From: Phycisphaerae bacterium
Lineage (GTDB): Bacteria; Planctomycetota; Phycisphaerae; UBA1845
DNA length: 64,000 bases
Assembly (NCBI GenBank): GCA_029260015.1
Contig: JAJDEB010000032.1
Location: forward strand, 243,196-307,195
Direction: 5' to 3'
Shown: positions 1 through 9,351 of the stretch, piece by piece
Position numbering within the stretch: position 1 is the first letter of the stretch
Layout: every line of letters begins with the position of its first letter
Translations under genes and position numbers: made by a program
Notes under the pieces: model-generated
What the model was told of the DNA's origin: nothing
The model's input: the letters and a program-made list of their open reading frames with translations, nothing else
Database searches by the model: none

Positions 1-387
1 TACGACGGCGCGGGCCATGGGTTGTTCGACCGCGAGTTTGCCCCATACGACAATTGGCTCGATGGAGATTTCGGTGTTGGACCATTCCTCCCAAGATGGC
101 CGGTTGATATCAACTGGTGGGGGCTGGTCACAGCAAGCCCAGGCGTCACTTGGATTCCGCAGGTGATGCCGTATGTCATTGGACCAATGGGCCATTCCAA
201 CGCGGGGGTCAGTCCGTTTCAGCCGACACACCAATTCGCGGACAACATGCCCGAGCCACCTTATGTGTCAGAGTGCGACCCGGAGAATGCCGGAACCATC
301 AAGTACGATTCCGAGTTGGACGGGCGCTTTTGGGGTGTGAATGGCATCGGCACGCGCTATAACGTGGATACCGAGGTGTCCTTCTAA
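1..387 (+). CDS. C-terminal part of an unrecognised protein (5' end outside window)
   Basis: The reading frame is open from the first base, so this is the last ~128 codons of a longer gene and the TTG at 22 is not a start. The translation is rich in Trp, Pro, Gly and Asp (DINWWGLV, WIPQVMPYVIGPMGHS, DGRFWGVNGIGTRY) and has no long hydrophobic stretch. This composition suits a secreted or cell-surface beta-rich protein. I do not recognise a family. The gene ends 425 bases before the stop of the convergent ion-channel gene. That it is coding is fairly safe because the frame is open and the residue composition is non-random; function is unknown. Confidence 0.55.
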   Translation, partial: YDGAGHGLFDREFAPYDNWLDGDFGVGPFLPRWPVDINWWGLVTASPGVTWIPQVMPYVIGPMGHSNAGVSPFQPTHQFADNMPEPPYVSECDPENAGTIKYDSELDGRFWGVNGIGTRYNVDTEVSF

Positions 388-811
388 CGAGTCTGAAACA
401 CTTGGTCGTACACCACGTGCGGTTCCTCATTTTCTCGCCGCAGATGGTTCCAGGGTGCGATCAAGACAATTCTCCCGCACTTTTGGTGGTCGCGGGAAGG
501 CCTTCTGTCATCACACGCATTCCGTCAACTTGTCATGTCGTGGCGGCCACCTTCCGAGCCTGTTTTGCGTAAAGTTCACGATCATAACGTAGGCGATCGC
601 GGAAACGGCGGAGTAGCGAGTCTGATGTTCGCGCTCGGTTGCGCAAGTTGTGGATTCTTGATTGGAATGGAGTTTGGCCAAGCGCTTGAGCGCAAAGCCT
701 CGGCTGCTGACACCAAAGACGAGGAGGCCGAAGCGGGACTTCGACACCGTGGGTACCCATTCACGGGTTTTACACGCGGCAGTTGAGCGGCGAATTTTGT
801 CGAATTTGGAA
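388..811. other. Intergenic region between convergent genes
   Basis: 424 bases between two tail-to-tail genes. Several short open frames exist on both strands (for example 535-786 +), but none has a clear ribosome binding site or recognisable product. I see no convincing terminator hairpin, tRNA or repeat here. Confidence 0.4.
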
Positions 812-2320
812 TTATCGCGGCGGTTCAAGCAACGGCTTCTTCGCAAGATAGAGCAACTGCGTATTCGCGTCCACCAGGTGGTTTCGGGGCGGATTGATGA
901 TCTCTTTTCCCGAAGGCATCCGAAGGCCCACGACGAGCCCGCCTCGCTTGGATAACTGCATCTCTGCCATCAGGTCGCCGAACGTGACAGCATCTCTACT
1001 ATCACCAGGAATCATCCCGATGTACACGCTGTGCGAGCCGGAAATCAGCACCCTGCTCATTGCAGTTGCAGTTCCGTGGTACCCAACGGCATGGGCGATC
1101 ATCGAATATCCGATCTTGCGCGTCTCGATCACTTCGTCGGCACCGGCTGAGCGTGCGTGGTCAACATTTTCGGAGTCGAGAATTTCGGCTACCAGGTACA
1201 AAGGCGAACGGCGATGCTGAACCTGGTAGCGGTTTCGATTGAGGTATGAGCGTATGGTGAATGTGATGAGAATCGTGCGCGCATCTGCGGCTTGGGGCGT
1301 TGTGTCCCTTTCTCCCGAAATGATTGCCGCGGCTGCGTGCGTCAGACGCACCTTGTCCAATTCGCTTTCCTTGGTTGGATCGCCGGGAACCCAAAGGAAC
1401 TCCGGAGCCAGATCGCGCGGACGCTCGTGATCGTCGAAGATCACAACTCTTGTTTGCGTTAAGTCCTGTTCCTTCATCAGCGCGTCGAGCAGTAAATGCG
1501 TGCTTTGGTCGTACCCGCAAACGACAATGTGATTAACGTAATCGCTCATCCGAAACTGTTCCTCCCGAATGCTCATGATACCTTTCACCAGGCTGGAGCC
1601 CACGATACCTGCGAACAATGCAAGCGTGATCATTCCGGCCACCATCACCACGGCGGCAATGATTCGTCCTAACTGCGTCACAGGCGTAATGTCCCCATAA
1701 CCCACCGTCGTAATAGTCACCATAGCCCACCACATGGCGTCCAGCATCGAGTCTATCTTCGCGTTGACATTCGCTTCGACCAAGTAAAAGCTAATACCAC
1801 CGAGGAGCGTTGCCCCCCCCAGTACGCTAAATGCTAATGCAAACAGCAGGCTGCTTTCCTCGAACGCAAGCCAGATGATGGCGAAGGGATTGCGATAGCG
1901 AAACACCTTGGTCGTACGCAATAGACGCAGCAATCGAAGCGCACGTAAGCTGCGCAAACCAGGATACAATGCCAACACGGCAAGAACATCTACCAGCATG
2001 AGCGGTTGCAGCAAGTAGCGCAACCTTCCGAATATGTGGGCGCGCAGCATGCCCATCGGTGGACGACGAAAAATCTCCAAGGATGGAGGACGGAACGAGG
2101 CTACACGAAGCACAATCTCCAATCCGAAGATCATCAACAGCACTCGGTCGGCCAACCGTAGCATTTCCTTCGCCGGGTTGTCGTCCGCAAGTGGAAGTTC
2201 AACGACGAGCAGCAAAATTGAGATGAGAATTAACGCCCAGATTGTGCGTTGAACGTAGCGATAGACCTGCGTATCGGGTTTATGAAAGGCTGCACGGAAG
2301 ATTCTGGCCAATGCGATCAT
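812..2320 (-). CDS. Voltage-gated-type potassium channel with C-terminal RCK (TrkA-N) domain
   Basis: 502 residues. The N-terminal half has about six membrane segments, with an arginine-rich S4-like helix at ~122-142 (LRSLRALRLLRLLRTTKVFR) and the K+ selectivity filter TTVGYGD at 204-210 before the last helix. From ~262 a Rossmann-type RCK domain begins (HIVVCGYDQSTHLLLDAL), followed by a regulatory tail. Known family role: K+ flux across the inner membrane gated by voltage and/or ligands binding the RCK domain. The start at 2320 is the first Met before the first hydrophobic helix; the ribosome site is weak. It lies near c-di-AMP and cation-transport genes, and RCK domains are a known class of c-di-AMP receptor, but binding here is only inference. 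Family call is secure; gating mode is not. Confidence 0.9.
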   Translation of the reverse strand: MIALARIFRAAFHKPDTQVYRYVQRTIWALILISILLLVVELPLADDNPAKEMLRLADRVLLMIFGLEIVLRVASFRPPSLEIFRRPPMGMLRAHIFGRLRYLLQPLMLVDVLAVLALYPGLRSLRALRLLRLLRTTKVFRYRNPFAIIWLAFEESSLLFALAFSVLGGATLLGGISFYLVEANVNAKIDSMLDAMWWAMVTITTVGYGDITPVTQLGRIIAAVVMVAGMITLALFAGIVGSSLVKGIMSIREEQFRMSDYVNHIVVCGYDQSTHLLLDALMKEQDLTQTRVVIFDDHERPRDLAPEFLWVPGDPTKESELDKVRLTHAAAAIISGERDTTPQAADARTILITFTIRSYLNRNRYQVQHRRSPLYLVAEILDSENVDHARSAGADEVIETRKIGYSMIAHAVGYHGTATAMSRVLISGSHSVYIGMIPGDSRDAVTFGDLMAEMQLSKRGGLVVGLRMPSGKEIINPPRNHLVDANTQLLYLAKKPLLEPPR

Positions 2321-2548
2321 CGTGCCGGACAGAATACCCTCGAGTGACTCATCATGACAGACCGAAGGCGAAATGGTCGTTTCAGTATTAGAACTTGGCT
2401 GTGGGAGTATTGAACAATCTAATCAAGATCACTAACCAATTCATGAGCACTGAGAAGTGTTTTCAGCAACTATTCGGCCAAGCCCGATTCGACGGATCGT
2501 CGAGAACGGTCACGTTAAAGATCGTAAACACAAGATCATCAACAACTG

Positions 2549-3985
2549 TTACGCCGAGCCGACCCTAAAATCTTCTTTCTTCAAGCCATGTCGCTTCATC
2601 AGATCGTACAACGATCGCGGATTGATGCCGGCTCTCTGGGCCGTTTTTTGGATGTTGCCTTTCGTCTCACCAAGTTGGCGAACAAAATAGGCGTGTTCAC
2701 AGGAGCCTAGAAAAGCCTGCCGCACGTCCTCCCATGAGCGCAATTGCCACTGTCCATCGAACAAAACGTCGAGCAAGGGCGAGGAAAATGTGCTCCCCAC
2801 TTGCTGCAGCGCTGGGACGATCGTTCGAGGGAGATCATTTAGTCTGATTTGATCCGATTCACATAATAGAACAGCGCGTTCTACCACATTGATCAGTTCG
2901 CGAATGTTTCCGGGCCAGTCGTATTTTATCAGCGCCTCAATGGCTTCGTCGGAAAACCGCGTCACTTTACTCTTGAGCCGAATACGAAATTCATCGAGGT
3001 ATCGCGCCGCCAATTTCGGAATGTCCTCGGATCGCTGGTTCAGCGGAGGAACGTCGAGCGTGACCACACTCAATCGATAATAAAGGTCGCGCCGAAATCT
3101 TCTGGCCTTAATTTCTTCCTGCAAATCGCGATTGGTAGCCGCCATCACACGAACATTGACGGGGATCAGTTCTTCGCTCCCCAAACGCCGGACCACGCGG
3201 TCTTGCAATACACTTAGGAGCTTGACTTGCAAATGCCTTGACAGTTCACCGATTTCATCAAGCATGAGGGTGCCCCCATGCGCCATCTCAAAACATCCAC
3301 GCCGCGCATTGACAGCGCCAGTGAATGCCCCTTTTTCGTAACCGAACAACTCTCCCTCCACCAGGGATTCCGGAAACGATGACAAGATGACTGGGATAAA
3401 CGGTCCTGAAGCACGCGGACTCGCAGCATGAATCGCACGGGCCAGCCATTCTTTGCCAACCCCCGTTTCCCCTTGAATCAGCAGTGAACTGTCTGGCTCG
3501 ACGACGCGATCCACAACGCGAAGAAAAGACCGCATCCCTGCGCTCTCTGACTCAAAATCACTGAGCCTTGGAGCACTGGGTACATCAACTTGATTTTGCA
3601 GTCGCTCAATACTGGTATTGCGCTGACGCGTAACGAATGCACTTAGGGCTGAACGCAGCACGCTGTCATCCAAGCCGGAATTCAGTACTGCGGTGCATCC
3701 GGCTATCAAGAGGCGTGTTCGTTCGTCTGCATTCTCTTCATCGCTGATGACAATGATTTCCGGATGTTCCGGAAGCGCTAAGATCGTTTCGATAGTGTCG
3801 GTGATCGGTTCTGGAAGCGATGACCGACCAATGACCACCAGGTCTGCGGGAAACGCGTTCACTCGATCCCACAAGACTGCATCTTGCGGGGCGGTGGCAA
3901 TCGCAATGTCCAATGGCTCAAAAATGGAATCGAGGCGGCTTTCCAACTTCGGGTCGTCTATGACTATTTGAACTCGAATCAGCAT
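2549..3985 (-). CDS. Sigma-54-dependent activator with degenerate receiver domain (NtrC-like)
   Basis: 478 residues from ATG 3985, chosen over an upstream in-frame Met at 4066 because a GGTGA site precedes it and the receiver-like fold starts there. Domains: receiver-like 1-120, AAA+ centre ~145-380, Fis-type helix-turn-helix at the C-terminus (GNIQKTAQRAGINPRSLYDLMKR). AAA+ signatures are intact: Walker A GETGVGKE at 172-179, the sigma-54 contact loop GAFTGA at 219-224, Walker B GGTLMLDE at 237-244. The receiver lacks the usual phospho-Asp: the DLVLLD position reads DLVVIG, and the conserved Lys near the end is also missing, so control by phosphorylation is unlikely. It is transcribed away from the amidohydrolase-ligase operon, whose leader contains a sigma-54 promoter, making it the probable activator of that operon. 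Confidence 0.93.
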   Translation of the reverse strand: MLIRVQIVIDDPKLESRLDSIFEPLDIAIATAPQDAVLWDRVNAFPADLVVIGRSSLPEPITDTIETILALPEHPEIIVISDEENADERTRLLIAGCTAVLNSGLDDSVLRSALSAFVTRQRNTSIERLQNQVDVPSAPRLSDFESESAGMRSFLRVVDRVVEPDSSLLIQGETGVGKEWLARAIHAASPRASGPFIPVILSSFPESLVEGELFGYEKGAFTGAVNARRGCFEMAHGGTLMLDEIGELSRHLQVKLLSVLQDRVVRRLGSEELIPVNVRVMAATNRDLQEEIKARRFRRDLYYRLSVVTLDVPPLNQRSEDIPKLAARYLDEFRIRLKSKVTRFSDEAIEALIKYDWPGNIRELINVVERAVLLCESDQIRLNDLPRTIVPALQQVGSTFSSPLLDVLFDGQWQLRSWEDVRQAFLGSCEHAYFVRQLGETKGNIQKTAQRAGINPRSLYDLMKRHGLKKEDFRVGSA

Positions 3986-4020
3986 TATTTCACCATTAGT
4001 GGGAACAGCTGTCGGGCCTG

Positions 4021-4060
4021 CCGATTTCGGAAGCCAACCTCCGATCTTATCGGCAATCGG
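4021..4060. promoter_or_regulatory. Inverted-repeat cluster, possible activator binding site
   Basis: Overlapping inverted repeats: CCGAT-CTT-ATCGG at 4041-4053, plus flanking CCGATTTCGG (4021) and GCAATCGGC (4053). They lie between the divergent sigma-54 activator gene and the -24/-12 element, about 100 bases upstream of the latter, a normal distance for an enhancer site. The role is inferred from position only. Confidence 0.3.
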
Positions 4061-4150
4061 CTTCAATCACAAATTCGAACTTCCATTTCGCAATCAACTT
4101 AAGTTTTGTAATTGTAGATATTTACGAACAGTTTGGCGACAAAGCCCTCA

Positions 4151-4168
4151 TTGGCATGCCGCGTGCTT
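4151..4168 (+). promoter_or_regulatory. Sigma-54 (-24/-12) promoter
   Basis: TTGGCATG-N4-GTGCTT matches the consensus TGGCACG-N4-TTGCW at most positions, including the invariant GG (4153-4154) and GC (4165-4166) separated by exactly 10 bases. It points toward the amidohydrolase gene, whose start is ~290 bases downstream. The divergent neighbour is a sigma-54 activator. The leader would be about 285 nt, long for a sigma-54 promoter, so an additional promoter cannot be excluded. Confidence 0.6.
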
Positions 4169-4464
4169 AAGCAGTTCAGTGGAATTCACACGTCACCTCC
4201 GTGATTACTCCAAAGTTGGTTGGAATTCCGGCGTTCGACGCTGCTGCTCTTGCCCTGGTTTTGGAGTGTTGGCCCTGGTGTTTGGCGCATGAGAACGATC
4301 GACTTCGTCATTGGCCCGTTCTTCTCGGAAGAGCGATGTGCTAAGAAATTGGATAACCTTGCAGCAAAGAATTGATCACAAAATGCGAGAAACGTGATTC
4401 GACACAGTTCGCGTTTTCCTCAGTGCTTTATTCGCACTTACACATGAATGAAAGGAAATATGCC

Positions 4465-5247
4465 ATGATTGACCAAATCTGGCGTTTGCACATAGGCAGC
4501 GGTCCGTTGATTGCAGTTGCTGTTCACGACGGACACGAGGTTCGCAGCGATGTTGCCAAGCATCTGGCGCTTAGCAATTCGGAACGACTTCGCGAAGAAG
4601 ATCCATTTACGGGAGAGTGGGCAGAAGTGGCACCGACACGCGTGGTCGGATTGCGATCGCGTTTTGAAGTGGACTTGAACCGACCTCGCGACAAAGCCGT
4701 GTATCGCAAACCAGAAGATGCCTGGGGCCTGAACGTCTGGAAAGACCAGCCGCCACCCGAAATATTCGATCGATCCTTGACGGAATACGATGCGTTCTAC
4801 GATGCCATGCGGAAGATGCTGGGTGAGATCTCGCAAGAGTACGGACGTTTTGTGGTCTTCGACTTGCATACCTATAACCATCGCCGAAATGGTCCGGATG
4901 GTCCGACGTCGAGCCAGGAAGAGAATCCGCAAGTCAACATTGGCACCGGGACAATGAATCGCAAGCGTTGGGCGCCCATTGTGGACACATTCATCGGCGC
5001 GCTACAGTCTTACAATTTCCCGGACGGCAAGCTGGATGTGCGCGAGAACGTGAAGTTCCAGGGTGGACAGTTCTCGCGTTGGGTTCATGAGACGTTTCCC
5101 GAAACGGGGTGCTCCATCGCGATAGAATTCAAGAAATTCTTTATGGACGAGTGGACCGGAAAGGCGGAGTCGTCTGATCTGGACGCTATTCGCGAGGCTT
5201 TGCGCTTTACCGTTCCCAGTGTGCTTGCAGCGCTAAAAAACTCATGA
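4465..5247 (+). CDS. N-formylglutamate amidohydrolase-like protein
   Basis: 260 residues from ATG 4465, selected because GAAAGGA sits eight bases upstream; an in-frame Met at 4372 lacks a site. The sequence carries HDGHEVR near the N-terminus, a middle FDLHTYNHRRNG and a late SIAIEFKKFFMDEW, consistent with the zinc-dependent amidohydrolase fold of the N-formylglutamate amidohydrolase family (His/Glu metal ligands). Canonical members release formate from N-formylglutamate. Relatives next to ATP-grasp and QEGLA genes are uncharacterised and probably cleave another acyl-amino acid or amide. The stop overlaps the next start (ATGA at 5244-5247), so this is the first gene of a tightly coupled operon. 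No histidine-degradation genes are nearby, arguing against a Hut role. Confidence 0.8.
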   Translation: MIDQIWRLHIGSGPLIAVAVHDGHEVRSDVAKHLALSNSERLREEDPFTGEWAEVAPTRVVGLRSRFEVDLNRPRDKAVYRKPEDAWGLNVWKDQPPPEIFDRSLTEYDAFYDAMRKMLGEISQEYGRFVVFDLHTYNHRRNGPDGPTSSQEENPQVNIGTGTMNRKRWAPIVDTFIGALQSYNFPDGKLDVRENVKFQGGQFSRWVHETFPETGCSIAIEFKKFFMDEWTGKAESSDLDAIREALRFTVPSVLAALKNS

Positions 5248-7166
5248 GCAATCGCCCAAAGTCAAAGCAGCCAGCCGTCGCCGATGAGCTGATTCGCGCG
5301 GTCTGTGCACGCCTTGAAGAAAACAAGCGCGTTCGACGGCAATTGCCCGTCTGGGGACGAGTGCATATCGATCGCCAATTGCCGTTTGTTTGTTTGTATC
5401 GTCGCCCAATCGGGAATGCAGATACGGGGACGGATCGTTTGGTGACCACTGAGGCGTCTTACATTTATGCGTCAGCTCAAAAAGACCAAAAGCAAACTCT
5501 GGCCAGTCTCATTTCTGCGGTTGCGCGAACGCTACACCAAAAATTCGGTGCGTTCTTGCTGTTGGAATTGTGGTCGGGTGACAGTGGTGATGCTCCGGCG
5601 ACAAAGGCACCGCAACTTGCAAAGCCTCATTTTCGAGTGTTCGCGCCAAGAGGCGAAGAGCTTGATTCATTCGTCGAAAACTTTCGTGGGTCGCTATCTC
5701 GAATCAAGGTTTCCAAATTGCCGGCTGAGGTGGAGGTCGTCCGGTCTTCCCGATTTAGTCCGCCCGAGCTTGCTCCTGTTTTGTCGGCAAGCGCCAATCA
5801 AGACATACAGTGCGTTTCGCTCGGTTTGGAAATCAGACCGATCTATCGAAATCCCAAGACAAACGACGTATACCCTGTCGTTCTTCGCGAGATTCGCCGC
5901 GAGCTGACTCGAAGTCTCCGCCGAACATTTTATGATTTTTCCAGCGCACACACGAAGCAACGGCCAAAACACTTCCACACCCTCGGGCGGCGCGCAGTGG
6001 TGAAGTCGGTATGGGAAGTGGATCGTCAATTGGCGGAGGTCTCGGACGGTTTTGATTTTCTTCTCCAGGTGACTCCGATGAACGCAGAGAGGGCTTGGCA
6101 TCAATTTGAGAGAAGTCGATTTGAGCGAGCACCCAGTTTTCGATATCGGCCGTTGCCATCCGATCCGATCGTTTTGAAACGTAAGCTATACGCCATTCCG
6201 CTGGAACGCATCGAAGACCCAACGCTATTGTCGCTGTTTCGCAATAAGCAGGACGAACTTGATCGGAAGATCACGATGCTCGTGGACATCAACACACAGA
6301 ACTTCGTTCACGGAAGCATTCAAATATTTGGTGGAGTGGAACCGACATTACTGAAAGTTGCGACTGAGCTTCTTGATCGATTGCCAACACGATCTCGCAA
6401 TTCCTCAAAGGGCGGCAAATTGAATGCCAAATCATTTGCCAAGCAGGCTCAAAAAGAAATGGACCATTTGCAATTGCAGATGCCAGCCTGCAAGGCGCAT
6501 GTTCGCATTCGCGATGACATAGCCAGTACGATGGTTTCGCGTGGGTCATTGCTGGTCCGCGAGAATGCAAAGATCGCAGCCAACCGGGTGGCTGCGCTGT
6601 TGCAACATGAAATTGGCACACATGTGCTGACTTACTGGAACGGTCGTGCTCAGCCCTTCAAGCTCCTGTCGTCAGGACTGGCAGGCTACGAGGGTACGCA
6701 GGAAGGTCTAGCTGTTCTGACTGAGTACCTGGTTGGCGGACTCGATCAACGACGCGTCCGTACGCTTGCGGCCCGCGTTCTAGCCACTCGCTTGATGATC
6801 GATGGAGCTTCATTCGTTGAAACGTTCCGCACTTTGGACCGCAATCACGAATTTGATCAAGCAACAGCATTCTCAGTGACCATGCGAATCTTTCGCGGAG
6901 GTGGACTGACCAAGGACGTCATTTATCTTCGGGGGTTAATTGATATTCTCGAATACTTCAAGAACGGTGGCGAACTCAAGCCGCTCTTCTTAGGCAAACT
7001 CGCCCTCGAACACCTTCCGCTCCTGAAAGAGTTGCAGTGGCGCAAGGTGCTGCGCCCTGCTCCGCTACGTCCCTCGTATCTCGATGACCCGGAAGCGGTC
7101 GAACGACTTAAGCAAGTTCGCGCCGGGATGACCGTCTTCCAACTATGCGAGAGTGACCTGTCATGA
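5244..7166 (+). CDS. QEGLA-motif zinc carboxypeptidase-like protein (DUF1704/MATCAP-like)
   Basis: 640 residues. The C-terminal half contains the HExxxH metalloprotease motif HEIGTH at 455-460 and the signature GYEGTQEGLA at 481-490, diagnostic of the family annotated as flavohemoglobin expression-modulating QEGLA motif proteins. Eukaryotic members (KIAA0895/MATCAP) are tubulin carboxypeptidases that remove a C-terminal residue. The N-terminal ~300 residues carry no motif I recognise. No signal peptide is visible, so it should be cytoplasmic. It overlaps the amidohydrolase upstream and the first ATP-grasp gene downstream by four bases each, which implies co-translation and a shared pathway. 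Substrate unknown; a peptide or C-terminal tail built by the neighbouring ligases is an inference from context. Confidence 0.85.
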   Translation: MSNRPKSKQPAVADELIRAVCARLEENKRVRRQLPVWGRVHIDRQLPFVCLYRRPIGNADTGTDRLVTTEASYIYASAQKDQKQTLASLISAVARTLHQKFGAFLLLELWSGDSGDAPATKAPQLAKPHFRVFAPRGEELDSFVENFRGSLSRIKVSKLPAEVEVVRSSRFSPPELAPVLSASANQDIQCVSLGLEIRPIYRNPKTNDVYPVVLREIRRELTRSLRRTFYDFSSAHTKQRPKHFHTLGRRAVVKSVWEVDRQLAEVSDGFDFLLQVTPMNAERAWHQFERSRFERAPSFRYRPLPSDPIVLKRKLYAIPLERIEDPTLLSLFRNKQDELDRKITMLVDINTQNFVHGSIQIFGGVEPTLLKVATELLDRLPTRSRNSSKGGKLNAKSFAKQAQKEMDHLQLQMPACKAHVRIRDDIASTMVSRGSLLVRENAKIAANRVAALLQHEIGTHVLTYWNGRAQPFKLLSSGLAGYEGTQEGLAVLTEYLVGGLDQRRVRTLAARVLATRLMIDGASFVETFRTLDRNHEFDQATAFSVTMRIFRGGGLTKDVIYLRGLIDILEYFKNGGELKPLFLGKLALEHLPLLKELQWRKVLRPAPLRPSYLDDPEAVERLKQVRAGMTVFQLCESDLS

Positions 7167-8191
7167 AAATTGGCATCGTGGTTAATGTGATGAACACCGA
7201 GGTATCCGGGCAGACGACTTACCGTCTGGCTGCAGATGCCGCCAATGCCGGACATGAAACATGGCTCATGAGCGCCGGCACCCTTTCATATGAACCAGAC
7301 GATCGCATTCGTGCGTTTGCTCGGAAGGTTCCGGAGAGTCGTTCTTCGTCGAAGCTATCCAGCGCGCTTCAAAGTGATGATGCGGAGAACAAATGGATTA
7401 CAGTAGATGATCTGGACGTGCTGTTATTACGGAGCAATCCCTCAGTTCAGCAATCCTGGGCGCAAACAGGAGCACTGAACTTTGGGAGGATTGCGATGAG
7501 GCACGGAGTCATCGTCCTCAATGACCCAAACGGTCTGGCAAAAGCCATGAACAAGTTGTACCTCCAGACCTTTCCTGAACAGGTGTGGCCAAGGACGCTC
7601 ATCACGCGTAGCGAGAGTCGAATAGAGGAATTTGCAGAGCGTGAGGGAACCATCGTTATCAAACCACTTCAAGGCTCCGGTGGCAAGAGCGTCTTTATCG
7701 TCCACTCCAAGGATTCTGCAAATATCAAGCAGATGGTTGGAGCCGTTCGGCAGGACGGCTACGTCGTTGCACAAGAATATCTACCCGCCGCCCATGAAGG
7801 CGACACGCGCCTTTTTCTCATGAATGGCGTACCTCTTCAGCACAAGGGCAAGTACGCCGCGTTCAGGCGCATTCGAACCGGCGATGACATGCGCAGTAAC
7901 ATCCATGCCGGCGGGAAACTTCGTAGAGCAACCGTGGATGACAACATGCTCAGGTTGGCTGAAATGGTCCGGCCAAAGCTGGTGCAGGACGGAATGTTTT
8001 TGGTCGGTCTCGATATCGTTGGCGACAAGATCATGGAGATCAACATATTCAGCCCAGGCGGATTGGGCAGCGCGCAGAAATTCGAGAAAGTGAATTTCAC
8101 TGAGGCTGTCTTAAGCGCGCTGGAGCGCAAGGTTGATTACATGAAGTACTATCGCCGGAACTTTAGTAACGTAGAATTGGCGACCCTATAG
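7163..8191 (+). CDS. ATP-grasp ligase 1, glutathione synthetase (GshB)-like
   Basis: 342 residues, starting in an ATGA overlap with the QEGLA gene. The N-terminal domain (MKIGIVVNVM...ANAGHETWLM) resembles the GshB N-domain. The ATP-grasp part shows VIKPLQGSGGKSVF (ATP-binding Lys and glycine loop), the substrate-loop region KGKYAAFRRIRTGDDMRSNIHAGG and the metal-binding end GLDIVGDKIMEINIFSPGG. Enzymes of this fold activate a carboxylate as acyl phosphate and join it to an amine. No gamma-glutamylcysteine ligase gene is present here, so glutathione is not the assured product. It is the first of three tandem paralogues; compared with copies 2 and 3 it has a shorter segment after ARKV/ARGV and NPSVQQSW in place of NDP.... 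Confidence 0.87.
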   Translation: MKIGIVVNVMNTEVSGQTTYRLAADAANAGHETWLMSAGTLSYEPDDRIRAFARKVPESRSSSKLSSALQSDDAENKWITVDDLDVLLLRSNPSVQQSWAQTGALNFGRIAMRHGVIVLNDPNGLAKAMNKLYLQTFPEQVWPRTLITRSESRIEEFAEREGTIVIKPLQGSGGKSVFIVHSKDSANIKQMVGAVRQDGYVVAQEYLPAAHEGDTRLFLMNGVPLQHKGKYAAFRRIRTGDDMRSNIHAGGKLRRATVDDNMLRLAEMVRPKLVQDGMFLVGLDIVGDKIMEINIFSPGGLGSAQKFEKVNFTEAVLSALERKVDYMKYYRRNFSNVELATL

Positions 8192-8213
8192 CGTCGCTCA
8201 GGAGAACAATATT

Positions 8214-9260
8214 ATGAAAATTGGATTTATAGTAAACGATATCAAAACGGAAGAGACTGGCTATACCACCAGTCGTCTTGGAGTCACAGCCGTCAATCTC
8301 GGACACGAAGTGTGGACGATGGGCGTTGGCGATCTTGCATATGACGCAGATGAAAAAATTCGGGCACGGGCCCGTGGCGTTTCAAAAAAGAAGTACGCCA
8401 ATTCGGAAGCATACCTTAAGGAGCTTCAAAGCCCGAAGGCGGTTCAGAAGCGCATCACGGTAGACGATTTGGATGTATTGCTTCTTCGCAATGATCCCTC
8501 AACCGATGCGGTCACTCGCCCTTGGGCAGCCTCCGCTGCGATTCAGTTTGGGCGTATCGCGATGCGCCACGGAGTCATCGTCCTCAACGATCCGAATGGC
8601 CTCGCAAGAGCGGCGTCCAAAATGTACTTCCAGACATTTCCCGAGGAAGTGCGTCCAAAAACAATCATCACCCGCGATCGTGATGAAATCAAAGCTTTTG
8701 CCAAAGAGCAGAATGACACGATTGTACTTAAACCGCTTCAAGGGTCAGGCGGAGAGAGCGTGTTCTTGGTACGAAAAGACGACGTCCCAAACCTCAACCA
8801 GATGATCGATGCAGTCAGTCGCAGTGGCTATGTTATTGCGCAAGAGTATCTGCCAGCCGCAGCGGAAGGCGACATGCGTTTGTTTCTGATGAACGGTCAG
8901 CCGCTCCGCTACAAGGGCAAATATGCCGCATTTCGAAGAGTCCGCATGGGCGGCGATATGCGATCGAATATTCACGCTGGTGGAAAACTTCGTGAAGCAG
9001 AAATTGACGAAACGGCGCTTCGTATCGCCGAGATTGTCCGGCCCAAACTCGTACAGGACGGAATGTTCCTGGTTGGACTTGATATAGTCGGCGACAAGCT
9101 AATGGAAATCAACGTTTTTAGTCCTGGTGGTCTTGGTAGTGCTCAGAAGTTTGAAGGTGTAAACTTTAATCGCGCGGTGATTGATGCCTTACTGCGGAAG
9201 GTGCAGTACATGGAATTCTATCGACGCAATTTCGACAACGTCGAAATGTCCACGCTTTGA
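8214..9260 (+). CDS. ATP-grasp ligase 2, GshB-like paralogue
   Basis: 348 residues with AGGAG nine bases before ATG 8214, 22 bases after copy 1. Same domain plan: N-domain MKIGFIVNDIKTEETGYTTSRLG, ATP-binding VLKPLQGSGGESVFLV, loop KGKYAAFRRVRMGGDMRSNIHAGG, metal site GLDIVGDKLMEINVFSPGG. All catalytic motifs are kept, so this is not a decaying duplicate. Differences from copy 1 concentrate in residues ~55-95 and the lid region, as expected if the amine or acid acceptor differs. Ends YYRRNFDNVEMSTL-like, a tail shared by all three copies (Y-RRNF-NV), suggesting conserved protein-protein contact or a common fold end. Confidence 0.87.
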   Translation: MKIGFIVNDIKTEETGYTTSRLGVTAVNLGHEVWTMGVGDLAYDADEKIRARARGVSKKKYANSEAYLKELQSPKAVQKRITVDDLDVLLLRNDPSTDAVTRPWAASAAIQFGRIAMRHGVIVLNDPNGLARAASKMYFQTFPEEVRPKTIITRDRDEIKAFAKEQNDTIVLKPLQGSGGESVFLVRKDDVPNLNQMIDAVSRSGYVIAQEYLPAAAEGDMRLFLMNGQPLRYKGKYAAFRRVRMGGDMRSNIHAGGKLREAEIDETALRIAEIVRPKLVQDGMFLVGLDIVGDKLMEINVFSPGGLGSAQKFEGVNFNRAVIDALLRKVQYMEFYRRNFDNVEMSTL

Positions 9261-9351
9261 CCTCGTGCTTCAGTACTGACCAAGTGATGCTACCAGGCAA
9301 AGGCAATGATGGAAATCGCTAGTATACGACCCAATTTGAATCGGAGTCCCC

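Noticed and set aside
535..786. 83-codon plus-strand frame opposite the K+ channel end
   Set aside because: No ribosome site, and the translation turns into Arg/Thr-rich random sequence; a hydrophobic stretch alone is not enough.
4340..4357. TTGGATAACCTTGCAG as a sigma-54 promoter closer to the operon
   Set aside because: GG and GC are only 8 bases apart; the -24/-12 elements need 10.
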